The notes beneath the pieces are model-generated. The model made no database searches. It was not told the origin of the DNA and saw only the letters and a program-made list of their open reading frames with translations. Positions 11,015 to 21,744 of a DNA stretch of 64,000 nucleotides are shown here, piece after piece. Where the stretch lies: contig OZ037842.1 of the NCBI GenBank assembly GCA_964035575.1, forward strand, positions 496,001 through 560,000, written 5' to 3'. Positions within the stretch are counted from its first letter, which is position 1, and every line of letters starts with the position of its first letter. The translations under genes were made by a program, and so were the position numbers. This stretch comes from Rhynchopus sp. YZ270_cl-10. Taxonomy: Eukaryota > Euglenozoa > Diplonemea > Diplonemida > Diplonemidae.

Positions 11015-13736
11015 CTAGAACAGCGCGGGGTAGACATAGAGCTCCCGCAGTGGTGGGAGAGCATTCGAGCGTGCCTCGGCGATGAAGGCATGCACAGAGT
11101 CAGTGCCTGCCAGAGTGCACCCCTCCATCTCCTTCTCTGCCTCGTCCAGCTTCCCTTCGTAGATGTAAAGAACTGCCTGGTTCAGGTGGCGGTAAGGGTC
11201 CTTGCTGTCCTGCTGGTCAAGTTGGTACATCCATTCCTCGTTCCCAGCCTCGTGCCGTGAAATGATCTCATGCAGCATGGTCGACCTGTTGTTCAGTGTC
11301 GCCACCTTAACAACCTTCCGCAAAACAAGACGCTGTTTCGCTTCATTGCATACATCTCCACACGCAAGGAGCTGCACACCCCACCGCCGTCCACACCGCT
11401 CAAGGGCACGCACGTTGCACGACACAGCTCCAATGATTCCGTACTTCTTCAGCCCTGTGCAACCCATTGTCCCGCACATCGCCTTCCCTGAAGACACTCC
11501 GCAGTTCACCTTCAGGCTCTCTCCAAGTGTGTCACGGATGTGTAGTCCTAACTCTGCAGCCTTGAGTCTGAAGTTTGTGGAGTAGAGAGCTGTGTTGAAG
11601 GAGACGGTGATACGGTCGCCTGACACGTCTTCGATGATGCCACGGAACTTCTTTGCACCGGCGACCATTGTTTCGCAGTAGCGTGTCAAGACCTCGCCCA
11701 CGGAGTGTGTGCTGGTCATTGCGTGGAGCTCGGCTACGTTTGAAACGAAGAGGGCCACACTTTTGCTCTTGAGGCCCTGTCCAAACACATGCTGCCCGTG
11801 TGCGGCAACGTTTGCAGCACTGTTGTTCAGTGACATCGAGTTCGTGACGGAGCTTTGCCTACTACTGGTCATTAAACCAGAGCCAGTATCCTGCTTCGAC
11901 ATGTCAGTCTCGTCCTCGGTCTGAGACTCAACAAGCACACTCTGTGGAAGGTACTGACGGTACTCAATCAGGTTTTTCATCATCTGTTTGAAGGACTGCT
12001 CCATTGCACACACTTCTGAGAGTGAACTCAGAGGCCTATCGGCGTCAACACTATCCAAGTCCATAATAGCAACGTGTGACATGTCCTCCATGAGTTGGAT
12101 CAGAGGCTTTGTGATGCGGAAGACAAGGTACACCGTCAGCCCAATAGGGATCAGCGCAGCAACGACAACAACAATGTAGAGAATCATGCGTGCCTTTTCA
12201 AGGTCGTCGTCCACCTTTGCCTCCTTTGCACGGATGTTCTCCTGTGTTGCTGTGTTCAGATCGTCCACCTCACCAAGGAGGTACTTCCTGTCCACCAATG
12301 CCACCACGTACCAGTTCAGACCACGTTCGTTGTCGAATATCTTTACCCTGCGAAGTGGGGATAATTGAATGGGGTAAGGATGTGACATACTTAAGAAAGA
12401 ACTCCTCGCCCTGAGGGGAGCGTGTCGTGTTCATCATGAAGGACCCGGGGGCCATTTGCTGCGCGAGCTTTTCAGCATTGGTTGTGGTGTATGTTTCGTT
12501 GACCACATGCTCCAGCGTGAGGTAGTCCACTGTGCCTGCAACCAGTGGGTCGTCGGTGTCCTTTGCAGGCATGGGGTAGGCACTGATCCTGTCCTCGCCG
12601 TATCCACCCCTGTCAGGCTCATGCACGAAAGACCTGTAAAAAGAGGAAATGTTAGTAAGATAACCTAAGCATCTGCCACCATGTACAGATGGCAAACCCA
12701 ACAACAAACTATGCGGTGCACAAAATGGTGAAAACAAAACATACGATCCGTGCGACGTCCCTGCCATGTACCAATGCTGCCAGCCCTGGATCACCCAGTT
12801 GTTGCGCACCACCGCAAACACGCGTCCTAAACTGCCCTGCCCAAGGTCCAACTCTTGAAGAAAGGAGGTGATTTTGCGGAGGTCTGTGCCTGCAAAGGTG
12901 ATGCCCACACGGTTGCCTGCTTTGTCAGCGTAGACACACTGCGAGATGACCCCTGCATAGTAGCCCAGCGAGGTGAGGGGGGACCAGAGGCTGTACCCAA
13001 TGGGTTGGTAGTTCAGGAGTGCCAGGTGCTTGGACTCGATGTCGTAGAGCTGCATCTGACAGGGTCTGTCAAGAGCCGCACCCCTCGACTCAACGCCAGT
13101 CGTCCCTGTAGCATCGCAGACGGGGAAGACTTCGTAGTGGTCATTGGGGTAGCCGTACGCATCACCAGTCCCGTCGGGCAAAACATCTCCCTGAATGCTT
13201 CTGTTCAGTGCAGGCAGGGTGGTCATGTTGTCGTAGTCAGTGCCGTTGTTAAGTAAAGTGAACATATGCATGTAGCCATCAGGGCGGTTCCCAAGGGTAA
13301 GATAGCTCTCATAAGTTTGTAACGTCTGCAGCTTCGTGGTCACGATGCCCAGCCCGTCGTACTCGTCGAATACGTTGACCATGTGGTAGAAAAGCTTCCG
13401 CCAGCTGTAGATGTAGTCCCAGGAGGTCATCACGTCAGTCTCCTCGGTCATCATCTGGTGGCAGATCTGGTCGCTTGCATCGTGGATGACACTGAAGAAG
13501 GAGGAAAACTGCCTGACAACAGAGTCGGCCTGCTGGTTGAGGTACACCTCCGACAGCTTCACAACAGTGGTGCTCCCAACATCAAAAGCACTGCCGACAG
13601 ACTCCTGCAGCAGGTCTTCTGTGTCACGCAGGGCAGAGTCACCACTCCACACTGCCATCGACGTGCACAGACAGGCCACCGCAGCGATGCAGAACACCAC
13701 AAGCCCGACATTCAGCGCCCTGATCGATACAATCAT
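11015..13736 (-). CDS. Receptor-type pseudo-nucleotidyl cyclase, copy B
   Basis: Exons 13736-12745, 12633-12391 and 12347-11015 give an 855-residue membrane protein. Intron 1 is 111 nt (12744-12634), has no in-frame stop, and contains TACTAAC 17 nt before its TTTTTACAG acceptor. Intron 2 is 43 nt. Both interrupt in phase 2, as in C and D. Domains: signal-anchor (residues 8-28), extracytoplasmic sensor region, second membrane segment ILYIVVVVAALIPIGLTVYL, HAMP-like linker, a Ser-rich linker unlike those of other copies, cyclase homology region and a C-terminal NEEWMYQLD...HLNQAVLYIYEGKLDEA segment that resembles one TPR. The catalytic positions are degenerate: first metal Asp is Ser (VSNVAEL), Lys is Asp before SGD, Asn is Cys and Arg is Ala in GAVSCNVRALER. 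The SGD aspartate is kept. It may be a regulatory partner rather than an enzyme; this is inference. Confidence 0.9.
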
Positions 13737-14080
13737 TGTGCAATATGCTGTGAGTGGTGTGTGTGGCGTTTGTTGGGGATGGTGCAGGTGGTCGGGCGTG
13801 CCCCGCGAACTTCGCCTAGTGTAAAAATCACACACGCAGCTAGACCCTGCTGGGATTCATTTCACCAGGCGGTGTTGGAACCCTTCTGCATTGACGAAGA
13901 AGGGAAACATTCAACCAGCCATGAACGAAAGAAAGTTGGAGGTGGGACACAAAATGAGGGATTATGTGTCTTTATTTTCTACACAACTCAAAATGCCGTG
14001 GTAATGTCTCGTAACTTCTCTGTCACGATAATTCCAAACAAAATGTGGATCTGAAAAAATATATGTGGAAGAAAATAAAT

Positions 14081-14164
14081 GAGATGAATGTGCCTTTCGT
14101 GCACATCTGTATGGGAAAAAAAAAGTTGTGAAGATAGAGCCCAAGCCTTTCGTGCTTAGTTACC
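14081..14164 (-). repeat. Two adjacent loop-hairpins (type B 14081-14111, type A 14131-14164)
   Basis: Minus-strand reading gives AGATGTGC-ACGAAAG-GCACAT(TC)ATCT and, beside it, CTAAGC-ACGAAAG-GCTTGG. Both carry the same 7-nt loop although the stems are unrelated. Confidence 0.6.
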
Positions 14165-15069
14165 GATAAAAGAATGGGGTAGGGGAAATAAGGTGACCGA
14201 AAAAACGCTCAACAAAAAAAAATGTAGAATCGCGTTCTTCGGAGCATTTGAAAGTGTTGCAACATCCCGTTGCTATTTTTCGACAATGCTGTGTTTGCTG
14301 CTTTAGGGCCAGCTTTTTCACGATTCTTCGTGGGATACAGTACCCTCTATGTCTTGTTCACTTTTCTGGCATTGTTGACAAATGGTGTAACATTGTTTTT
14401 TGCACGCAAAAAACTGGGCTTGAAATAAAAATAATGTCACTTAGCGCACTCACAAACCAAGGTAAAGGGGGAGTGTTTAGTCCTCGGCTACATGAACGTG
14501 CGTATGTGCACATCGTCTTAGAATAGAGAAATATGGGAAAGGAGAACGAGACTTAAAGTAAAGGGACACCGTAGAAGCTGCCAAGGCCAAACGACATTCA
14601 CCAGTGTTTTCAAACTTGGGTTGGGGCCAAGTTGTTGATAGCGGCGAAACCAAAGACCATTGCCAGCATTTCTGGGGGTATCCTCTCTGAATACAGAAGA
14701 AAGATACGAACAAAAAAAAAAAAAAAAACAAAAACAGAAAATACCTGAATACATAGAACCGACTTTGTGATGTGTGGGAGGTGGGAAAAGAACAAATTTA
14801 AAAAAAAAGAAAAAGGCAGTAAAGCAGATCATGGCTTCGAACACGTAGTGCGGAACTGACTGCACAGCGAGCTTATAATATGCTGGAGACAGTCTTCACT
14901 GTCTATATGGCAGCTACACTACACACAACGTATTTTTTTTTTCTTCGTCTTTTGATAAATTGTTGGAGTAGTGTAGTTGCCTCGGTTGTGTTGCCACAGT
15001 TGTGCAACCTCCACTTTTTTTTCACTGTAACGCACTGTGGGTTTTTTTTTTTTTTTTTTGTATCGACAA

Positions 15070-15367
15070 CAGGCTCTCCGCTAGGATTTCCGATTTTGAA
15101 AATATTCTGTTGATGGTCCACGTTGGTGGGGTACATGCTTGCGCCGCAGGCGCACGGTACGCAACTTTTTTTTTTACCAACGCCCGATTTTGACTTTTTT
15201 GGGACGTTTGAGCACTCACCTCTCCATATCTTCTTCTCCTGAGCTTTTTTGACAGGTAGAACGGGTCTGAACCACTTAGCAGAACTTTTTTTTTTTTTCT
15301 TTTTTTCCCCATTTTCAAAAAGTTCTGTTGACAATCAACAGAACTTTAGTACCTAGCGGAGTGCCTG
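15070..15367. mobile_element. hAT-like MITE, copy 2 (298 bp)
   Basis: It has the same 16-bp inverted ends as copy 1 and only a few differences inside. A perfect 8-bp target duplication ATCGACAA flanks it (15062-15069 and 15368-15375), which places it with hAT-type elements. The high identity between copies suggests recent movement by an unseen transposase. Confidence 0.85.
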
Positions 15368-15620
15368 ATCGACAATCACCCTTATTGAACCTTTTCTTCC
15401 GTGCAACGGTTTTGTTGCAAAGAGAGCCATCTCTGAGCAAAGAGAGGGTGCGCGACTGACAATACAGATCTCATAAAAAAAGACAATGTCGTGTGTTTGA
15501 TACACACGCACACTGTACAAAAAAAAAATAGTATTTCAACATGTGCATTCAATAAATTGATAGCATAGAGGAGTGATCAACAAAAATGCTCCCATCAAAA
15601 AAAAAAAAAAAAATAAAATA

Positions 15621-15654
15621 AAGATGACCCTGAGCTTCTCGTGCTAAGTCGCCA
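15621..15654 (-). repeat. Loop-hairpin element, type A
   Basis: Minus-strand reading is CTTAGC-ACGAGAA-GCTCAG, with one changed loop base and a substituted but largely paired stem. Confidence 0.55.
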
Positions 15655-16093
15655 AACAAAGGAAAAAAAAACGCACAAAAACTAAACTAACATTTTTGCC
15701 ACTTGATTTGTCCTCACTAATCTACTACTGTGTCTTTCCGTCCCGCAGCCATTTTTAGGAAGCCATTTGGCACCCTGGGTTGCGCATTTGATAATTGGGT
15801 GAGGGGAATGATTCAAAAGTTAGATGCATATACTTTCAGTTCACAGAATTGAAAGTATTTGAAAAGGAAAAAGCGTGAGGACGAATATACTGTTGGCTAA
15901 TCAAGTTCAGTTTCTAATAACACTGTGTGTAAGCAAAAAAAAAGCATAGACTGATTGAGGGGTTTGCATTTTGCATTTTGCATTTGCAGATTGCATTTTT
16001 TTTTTCAAATGCTGTAAGTGTCAGAAAGATGCAGAGCAAGCCCAAAGAGGCACTTTTTGGGATGCGCGTATCAGCGTGGGCAAACAGAAGAAA

Positions 16094-16135
16094 AGTTTAT
16101 AAGATGAACCTAAGCCTCTCGTGCTTAGTCACCTT
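16094..16135 (-). repeat. Loop-hairpin element, type A (reference copy)
   Basis: The minus strand folds as AAGGTGA-CTAAGC-ACGAGAG-GCTTAG-GT-TCATCTT: a 6-bp inner stem, a 7-nt loop, a 2-nt bulge and a 7-bp outer stem with one G-U pair. It is followed by ATAAAC and a T-rich run. This is the consensus form of the family. Confidence 0.7.
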
Positions 16136-16780
16136 GAATCATAATAGTTATCGCACAGCACCAGCTAAAAGTGTCAATAATATTTGCATTTACAGTAAAA
16201 CGTCAAAAATTAGAGGCTTTTTCACTGATTGTGTTCCAATTTCAGCCACGCTGATATGGCTTAAATTGTGTGTGTATTTGTTTTTTTGGGAGGGGACAAA
16301 AGGTGGGTCGATGGACGACAACTTTTCGTGCCAGCCTTTGATAGAAAGGAATATTATTGAAGCAGGCTTGTATCAGGACAACCTGGCTATAATTTGTAGG
16401 AATATGTTACGTAAACACAACGAATGCTGGGACACAGGGAATCCACTTAAAGCAGTCTCCATTTTGGAAGCACGCGAAAAGAGCGAGCCAAAAATCGGGT
16501 CTGCTGGCAACACATGTCACAGCCACACTGCGGCGATTTACATTGTTGATAAAGGGAGGAGCACATTGTATAGTAAAAATATGTGTGCAGGCCACACAGG
16601 GTAGTCGCTGGATTGTGGTAAGTGTCCGTCATAGTACATAATACACGTCACAATACAGTGTTGATGTATTATGTATTATGAGGGGTAATTATCACAATGC
16701 AAGCCACCACAAAAAGGGTACAGCGGTTTCCATTCTTTCAAAATAAGTCAATAAAAAAAAAGGTTTGGAATTTGACCTGA

Positions 16781-16872
16781 AACTTGACCTGAAATACAAC
16801 AGCCCGCTCGTGACAGTGTACCTTTGGTCACCTCAACAATGCAGTTCTACATCCATTTCGTGGTTTACACCT
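16781..16872 (-). repeat. Type-D element
   Basis: Aligns with 21480-21592: ACTTGACCTGAAATACAA, CCCGCTCGTGACAGTGTACC, then CATTTCGTGGTTTACACCTG. The middle GGGTGGACACCC part has diverged. Confidence 0.5.
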
Positions 16873-17227
16873 GAAGACAATGAAAATAAAGTTGGGCTGG
16901 AGTGACCTGATCTAGGCCTCTGTCGTTTATTATTTCAGAAAAAAAATTACTTCAACACAGACCTCTCAATAATGGACGTACCCTGCAGTACGTGACAACA
17001 AAAATGCTCGAGAGACTCGTTCCTCTTTGCTTGCTGCTCAAAAGACTATAAACGGGAGGGAGAAGGATAAGGGTTGTTTGTTCGCTACACAAAAGAGCAC
17101 AGGGGAGAAAAGAGAGCGGGGGTAAAACAAGCGGGGAAGGGGATACGCAGACGCGCGACTTTTCACGAGGGTCTCGAGCATTTTGTCAAATACTACATAT
17201 TTACTAAAATAATGTTTCATATACATT

Positions 17228-17590
17228 CATGGAAAACAAAAGATCTTAGTAAGAGGAAATTTTTTTTGAGCGGGGTTTTGATATCTTCTTAGTTTTTTTT
17301 TTCCACTAAGATCTTAGTGGAAAAAAACACCAAAAAACTAAGATCTTAGTTTTTTTTCTAAGATCTTAGTTTTTTTTTCTAAGATCGTAGCCACTTTATT
17401 TTTAAGATCTTAGTTTTGTTTTTAAGATCTTAGTTTTTTTTGGTGGAAACTAAGATCTTAACAAAAAAAAACTAAGATATTCAACACAAAACACTAAGAT
17501 CTTACTTAATTTTAAGAAAACACTAAGATCTTAAAAAAACGGTGTTTTTCGCTCATATCTTAATTAAGATCTTTTGTAATCCATGTACAT
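17228..17590. repeat. Cluster of CTAAGATCTTAG palindromes between inverted ends
   Basis: About a dozen copies of AAGATCTTAG or the full 12-bp palindrome CTAAGATCTTAG occur in both halves, separated by A or T runs. The outer edges are inverted copies: CATGGAAAACAAAAGATCTT on the left and, reverse-complemented, CATGGATTACAAAAGATCTT on the right. It may be a foldback-type element with iterated binding sites; no coding sequence or clear target duplication is seen. Confidence 0.6.
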
Positions 17591-18111
17591 TCTTTTTCTA
17601 ATGAAAAGAAGGTACAGAGGGTGCTAAAAAAAAAGTACCCTTGCTTTTTTAAAAAATTGAAAAAATAACTCACAAATCCCCACAAAGCGCCCAACCTCCT
17701 TCCGCACACGACCGCCTCATAGGCGATTCGCGCGCAAATGTGGGGCTCAATAATGGACATAGTTGATTGTAATAATACTTTTTGCTGATTGCTCAATTAC
17801 CCTGTGAGGGAAATTGGATCTGAGGAACTAAAGGGACGGTGGACCTATTATCCACCCTAAAATTTCAGATTTTCGTTTTCAGACCAAATTTTAAGTCGAT
17901 TAAAAATTGTTATTATCCCGCTGCTATCCCGCTGTTGTGCCGCTACTATCCCGGTCACTGTTTCCCCCCCTTTTTACCCTTAAACATACACAATCCTGTA
18001 AATCAGAGATTACGCTCCACGTGAGGAACGTATGGAAATCCATACGTGAATTGTTTTTGAAAAGGTGGAATCCATACGTGTCCATACGGAGGTAATTTGG
18101 GTTTTGGATTG

Positions 18112-18170
18112 CGGCTGGGGTGGGGGTAGGTGCGGGGCGGGGGCTCCGACCCGCCTCTCACCTACCCCCC
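18112..18170. repeat. Strong G/C hairpin
   Basis: GGGGGTAGGTGCGGGGCGGG pairs with the downstream CCCGCCTCTCACCTACCCCC around a short loop CTCCGA. It lies inside the 17831-18842 element. Confidence 0.65.
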
Positions 18171-18347
18171 ACAGAATTCTACTCGTAGGAGACAATTTTC
18201 TTCTATTTTACCGGATGGGGGAATGCAGCATGGCGAAAGAAAAAAGTAACGTACCGTGCGCCTGCGGCGCTAGCTAGCGTGTTGCGGAACCTCTGGAAGC
18301 TCTCCGGGATGTTGTGATGGTGATTGAAGACGACGAGACCGAGGACG

Positions 18348-18677
18348 ATGGTGCGAGCTTTTGGCGGCAAAGCCGCCAAAAGCCCTCCCGAAAGGAAAAA
18401 AAGCGCCTGGACGCGATGTTCAGCGCAAAAGGCAAAGGTGCGCAAAGGCGAGGTGAAGGAGGAGCTGCTGCAGGTGAAGGAAAAGGTCTTGGAGGTGGAG
18501 CAGCCGGACAGCCCTGCGGACTCTGAGGTGATGGAGATAGATGCCCCAGCAGCAGAAGTACAAGCAGCCCAACCTGCCCAACCAGCCCCACCATCATCCT
18601 CAACACCCTCTGCCCCAGCTGCAACGCCAGGAAGGAAGATGGCCTTGCTGCAGCCTGCGCCGGCAAAACCGGCATGA
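18348..18677 (+). CDS. Unrecognised charged/Pro-Ala-rich open reading frame inside a transposon
   Basis: This frame encodes 109 residues from ATG. The first 50 residues are basic with Lys/Arg clusters and a helical Glu/Lys stretch (KEELLQVKEKVLEVE); the rest is Pro/Ala/Gln/Ser-rich and probably disordered. I do not recognise a family. The G/C content is much higher than the neighbourhood, and it is the only non-minus frame with protein-like composition. It may be an accessory fragment captured by the element or an exon of a broken element gene. Confidence 0.35.
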   Translation: MVRAFGGKAAKSPPERKKSAWTRCSAQKAKVRKGEVKEELLQVKEKVLEVEQPDSPADSEVMEIDAPAAEVQAAQPAQPAPPSSSTPSAPAATPGRKMALLQPAPAKPA

Positions 18678-19001
18678 AAGCGAGCACGCAAACTGGCCGA
18701 ACGCCAGAATCCCACCCCAAAATTTTAATAAAAAAAATTTTACCATCCCAAAAGTTAAAAAGTTAAAATTTAACTCCAAAACAGGGGGACCTATTATCCT
18801 AGGGATAATAGGTCTACCCGGATAATAGGTCCACCCCCCCTTTACTTCTCCTTTAAGCTACGCTTTGTGGGTATATATAAAAAAAAAAAATAAAAAAATA
18901 GAAAACAACTTCAGGGTACGGTAGGACAGATAAATGAAAGAAAACACTTTTTTTTCGTTTATCGCACCGCAAAAGGCATGTGAGTTTTTCACTGCATAAT
19001 A

Positions 19002-20405
19002 CAGTGTGACACAGAATTAATGGCCGATGACGACATTTTGTAAAAATTGTTATATTATTCTAAAAAATAGGCAAAATTTGACTCATTTCATTGCATTTTC
19101 AACTGGCCGTGTATGAAAAGTGTGTGTGTGGGGAAAATATTAACATGGAAATATCCCTTTTTGGTAAAAAAGGGTGTATGTGTAAAAAAAAAAAATACAG
19201 TGTAGCAGTACAAACGAGTGGGTGCACAAAAATAAATAGAGCATGCATTAGTATTTTGTGTGCATTCCGTTGGAATTGCGAACTGCGTCTAGGCGTCGTG
19301 GCATTGACATGATGTAACGTGCAACGAAGCTATTGTCCATCTTGGACCATTCCTTGTTGATGGCACGTTTAAGTGCTGACACGTCTTTGGGCTCCCGTTC
19401 GTTGACTGCAGTCTGCAGCTTGGCCCACAGGTTCTCAATAGGATTGAGATCAGGGGAGTTGCCTGGCCAGTCAGCTTTAGGGAGGAACGAGAAAGGTTGG
19501 GAGGAGAGGAATGCTTGAGTAACGTTCGCAGTGTGGCAGGGTGCCCCATCCTGCTGAAACGTGTAGCTACTGTCAGGCAGGAGTTCTTTTATTTCTTTGA
19601 GCGCTTTCTGTAAGACGAGCGTACGGTACTTCTCTGCATTGAGAGCACCGTCATAGAAATAGAGCTTCGTCTTACCTCTGGTGGTGATTCCTCCCCAGAC
19701 GTGAACCTTCTGCGTAGCCCTGACCTTATCAACGGTTGGGGGCGACTCATCACCATCTGCAACCCAGACAACATCGTTCTTCTTGCTCACCCGAGAAAAA
19801 AGCCAAAAGTCTTTTTCATCGGTGAACATCACCTTTGACCAGTCGGTGTTTCGATGCGTTTCAGCAAACTCTATCCGGGCAGTGATGTTCTTTTCCGAGA
19901 GCTTTGGTTTGCTCTTCGTTTGAACGGGCTTCAGCCCCTTCTCCTTCAGGCACCTGCGGACACTCTCCCTCGAAATCTGTAGTCGCGACGCTACTTTCCT
20001 GCAAGACTGAAACCGCTTGCCCCGCATGTGTCTAACCACCCTATTCTTAACGGTGTCGGTGGTGGCCGATCTCTTGCGTCCCCTCCCTGGCTTGTCCGAA
20101 AAATTCCGCTCTCCAGCGCGGTACTCCTTCACCCACCTACCCAAACTCCTCTTCGCAACGTTCAGCAACTCCGCCACCTCATCATGGCTCTTACCGCCAA
20201 CAACGACTAGCGACGCTGCCTGTAGGCGCAACCCTTCCCTCGTGGCCTCAGTGTTCACTTTACCCTTAACCATTATATTTTTGCTTTTATTGTGTTCCTG
20301 GGCGTAAATATTTTATGTTTTGGGGGTGTTTTGAATATGTCCTTGTCAAAATTTGCCGTTTTTTTATAAAATGTCTTCATCGGCCATTAATTCTGTGTCA
20401 CACTG
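19002..20405 (-). mobile_element. Tc1/mariner-type DNA transposon, apparently whole (1,404 bp)
   Basis: The inverted ends begin CAGTGTGACACAGAATTAAT and stay matched for about 38 bp with one mismatch (45 bp with two). TA lies at both outer edges (19000-19001 and 20406-20407). A single uninterrupted transposase frame fills most of the interior. Near-identical ends and an open frame suggest recent insertion. Confidence 0.95.
19248..20273 (-). CDS. Tc1/mariner transposase, DD37E type
   Basis: 341 residues, the normal length for the superfamily. Residues 1-120 form a paired-like helix-turn-helix DNA-binding region (EVAELLNVAKRSLGRWVKEY, then a second one RKVASRLQISRESVRRCLKE) joined by a GRGRKR basic patch. 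The DDE catalytic core follows: first Asp in MFTDEKDFWLF, second in FQQDGAPCHTA, Glu in WPGNSPDLNPIENLW. I count 37 residues between the second Asp and the Glu, so it is DD37E rather than the classical DD34E. The catalytic triad is intact and there is no stop or frameshift. It is preceded by its own 5' inverted end 130 bp upstream. It probably cuts and pastes the 1.4-kb element into TA sites. Confidence 0.95.
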   Translation of the reverse strand: MVKGKVNTEATREGLRLQAASLVVVGGKSHDEVAELLNVAKRSLGRWVKEYRAGERNFSDKPGRGRKRSATTDTVKNRVVRHMRGKRFQSCRKVASRLQISRESVRRCLKEKGLKPVQTKSKPKLSEKNITARIEFAETHRNTDWSKVMFTDEKDFWLFSRVSKKNDVVWVADGDESPPTVDKVRATQKVHVWGGITTRGKTKLYFYDGALNAEKYRTLVLQKALKEIKELLPDSSYTFQQDGAPCHTANVTQAFLSSQPFSFLPKADWPGNSPDLNPIENLWAKLQTAVNEREPKDVSALKRAINKEWSKMDNSFVARYIMSMPRRLDAVRNSNGMHTKY

Positions 20406-20497
20406 TATGTGTTCGTGAAGAAAACCCGAGCCCTTTAGGCGGGCACGCACCATCCATTGTTTTCCATTTCTATTTCGTCAATGCTTGATAACCCAAA

Positions 20498-20583
20498 ATG
20501 AATGTGCCTTTCGTACAGATCTCTGACAAATAAAGTGAAGATGGTACGGGGGCAGGTACTGACACTCCGGTGGGTTATCGAAG
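20498..20583 (-). repeat. Type-B hairpin followed by a type-C fragment
   Basis: 20498-20530 gives GATCTGTACGAAAGGCACAT on the minus strand (loop ACGAAAG). 20552-20583 carries ACTGACACTCCGGTGGGTTA, matching the T-arm-like part of the copies at 6864 and 60121. The downstream tail is absent. Confidence 0.5.
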
Positions 20584-20770
20584 AAAAGAAAACAACACGG
20601 GGTGTTGAAAATAGCAAATTCCTGCATAGGTACATAACGTATAGGGGAGTAGGTGCAGACGGAAGGGGTTTACTTCGTTCCCGGAATTATTACTTTTTTT
20701 TGCAAGATGAAGTTAAACCCTCTTATGGATACTTATAGTTTTAGGCCCCAAAAAAAACAAAAGCATGGGG

Positions 20771-20812
20771 GTTTATAAGATGAACCTAAGCCTCTCGTGC
20801 TTAGTCACCTTG
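20771..20812 (-). repeat. Loop-hairpin element, type A
   Basis: Identical to the reference copy at 16094 across the hairpin, including the flanking GTTTAT. The two differ outside this block. Confidence 0.65.
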
Positions 20813-21030
20813 AAAAAAAAGTTGAGTAAAAAAACTGAAGCTTATCACACCGTCAAGAAATCTTCAAAAAAAAGAAATACAATACAATTCAATTCAAATA
20901 AGAAATAACTAGGAACAAAGCTACACAAAGGGTTTTGGGGATAAAACATGATGAGCGGAGAAGTACACGCCTCACATCTGCACAACAGATAAAGCGGAAG
21001 AGTCGCAGATGCTTGGAAAATTCCATTTAA

Positions 21031-21408
21031 CCCTTTAGACCCCAAGCCGTGTTTTGGACTCACTTTTGAGTTGGTTTTTGGGGCTCTCCATCCGATAAAG
21101 GGACCTCATATGCAAATTTTTGATCGTAAAATCTGTTCAAAGAAGCTGCACCTCTGTTAGCAGCATGTCTAAATATCGATTTCCCTAACGATTTACACTG
21201 AAACAGCACTTCATTGCCTGTAAGTAAAAAGGCGATTTTTTTCCACGTTTTTGGGCCTCTCCTGAGAATTTTTTTTCGAATACTTTGCAGTATTGCTTAT
21301 TTTGAAAGATGGGCGCAAAATCTTTCAAAATAAAAAAAAAATAAAAAATGTTTTTTTTACGAAAATGAGCAGAACCTTTCCTATTGCTTGGGATAGGGGT
21401 CTAAAGGG
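21031..21408. mobile_element. piggyBac-like MITE (378 bp)
   Basis: The ends are CCCTTTAGACCCC in inverted orientation, flanked on both sides by TTAA (21027-21030 and 21409-21412), which is the hallmark target of piggyBac-type transposases. There is no coding capacity; the interior has a TTTTGAAAGAT / ATCTTTCAAAA hairpin. Confidence 0.8.
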
Positions 21409-21479
21409 TTAAAACTAAAACTGAAAAAATGAAATTCGTATACTTTCGGGAAAACAGAGCGCATGAGCCTTCAAAAAGA

Positions 21480-21592
21480 AGTTGACTTGAAATACAAAAG
21501 CCCTCTCGTGACAGTGAACCTTGGTACATGACCGGCTGCACCGGGTGGACACCCAACCATGCGGTCCAAGATCCATTTTTCGTGGTTTACAC
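21480..21592 (-). repeat. Type-D element (longest copy)
   Basis: It contains GTTGACTTGAAATACAAAAG, CCCTCTCGTGACAGTGAACC, TTGGTACATGACCGGCTGCA, GGGTGGACACCCAACCATGC and TTTTCGTGGTTTACACCTG. The sequence after it includes the empty site of the 17831-18842 element. Confidence 0.55.
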
Positions 21593-21700
21593 CTGAAAAA
21601 AGCGTTGATTGCACAATTACCCTGTTGGGGTGATTGGCGACCATATCAGGGAACTATTTCTCCTTCAAGCTACGCACTCTCGTATTTTTACAAAAAAAAA

Positions 21701-21744
21701 AGTTTATAAGATGAACCTAAGCCTCACGTACTTAGTCCCCTTGG
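21701..21744 (-). repeat. Loop-hairpin element, type A
   Basis: The stem is CTAAGT/GCTTAG with loop ACGTGAG. GTTTAT and a long A-run adjoin it on the plus strand. Confidence 0.6.

Larger units (their letters stand above)
17831..18842. mobile_element. TA-flanked inverted-repeat element (1,012 bp) with coding fragment
   Basis: The ends are AAGGG(A/G)(C/G)GGTGGACCTATTATCC, 23 bp with two mismatches, flanked by TA (17829-17830 and 18843-18844). A related sequence at about 21630-21685 reads GGGAACTATTTCTCCTTCAA with no insertion. It corresponds to the joined flanks of this element and so acts as an empty site. The interior includes a 58-bp G/C-rich hairpin at 18112-18170, palindromes around 18020-18090 and a reading frame at 18348. 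Confidence 0.8.

Noticed and set aside
16094-16135. Loop-hairpin as hammerhead ribozyme or histone-type 3' stem-loop
   Set aside because: It lacks the CUGAUGA/GAAA core of a hammerhead, and stem, loop length and flanks do not match the histone element.
15978-16604. Plus-strand open frame of 208 codons
   Set aside because: It crosses a loop-hairpin element, begins in a TTGCATTT repeat and has no domain or composition typical of the window's genes.
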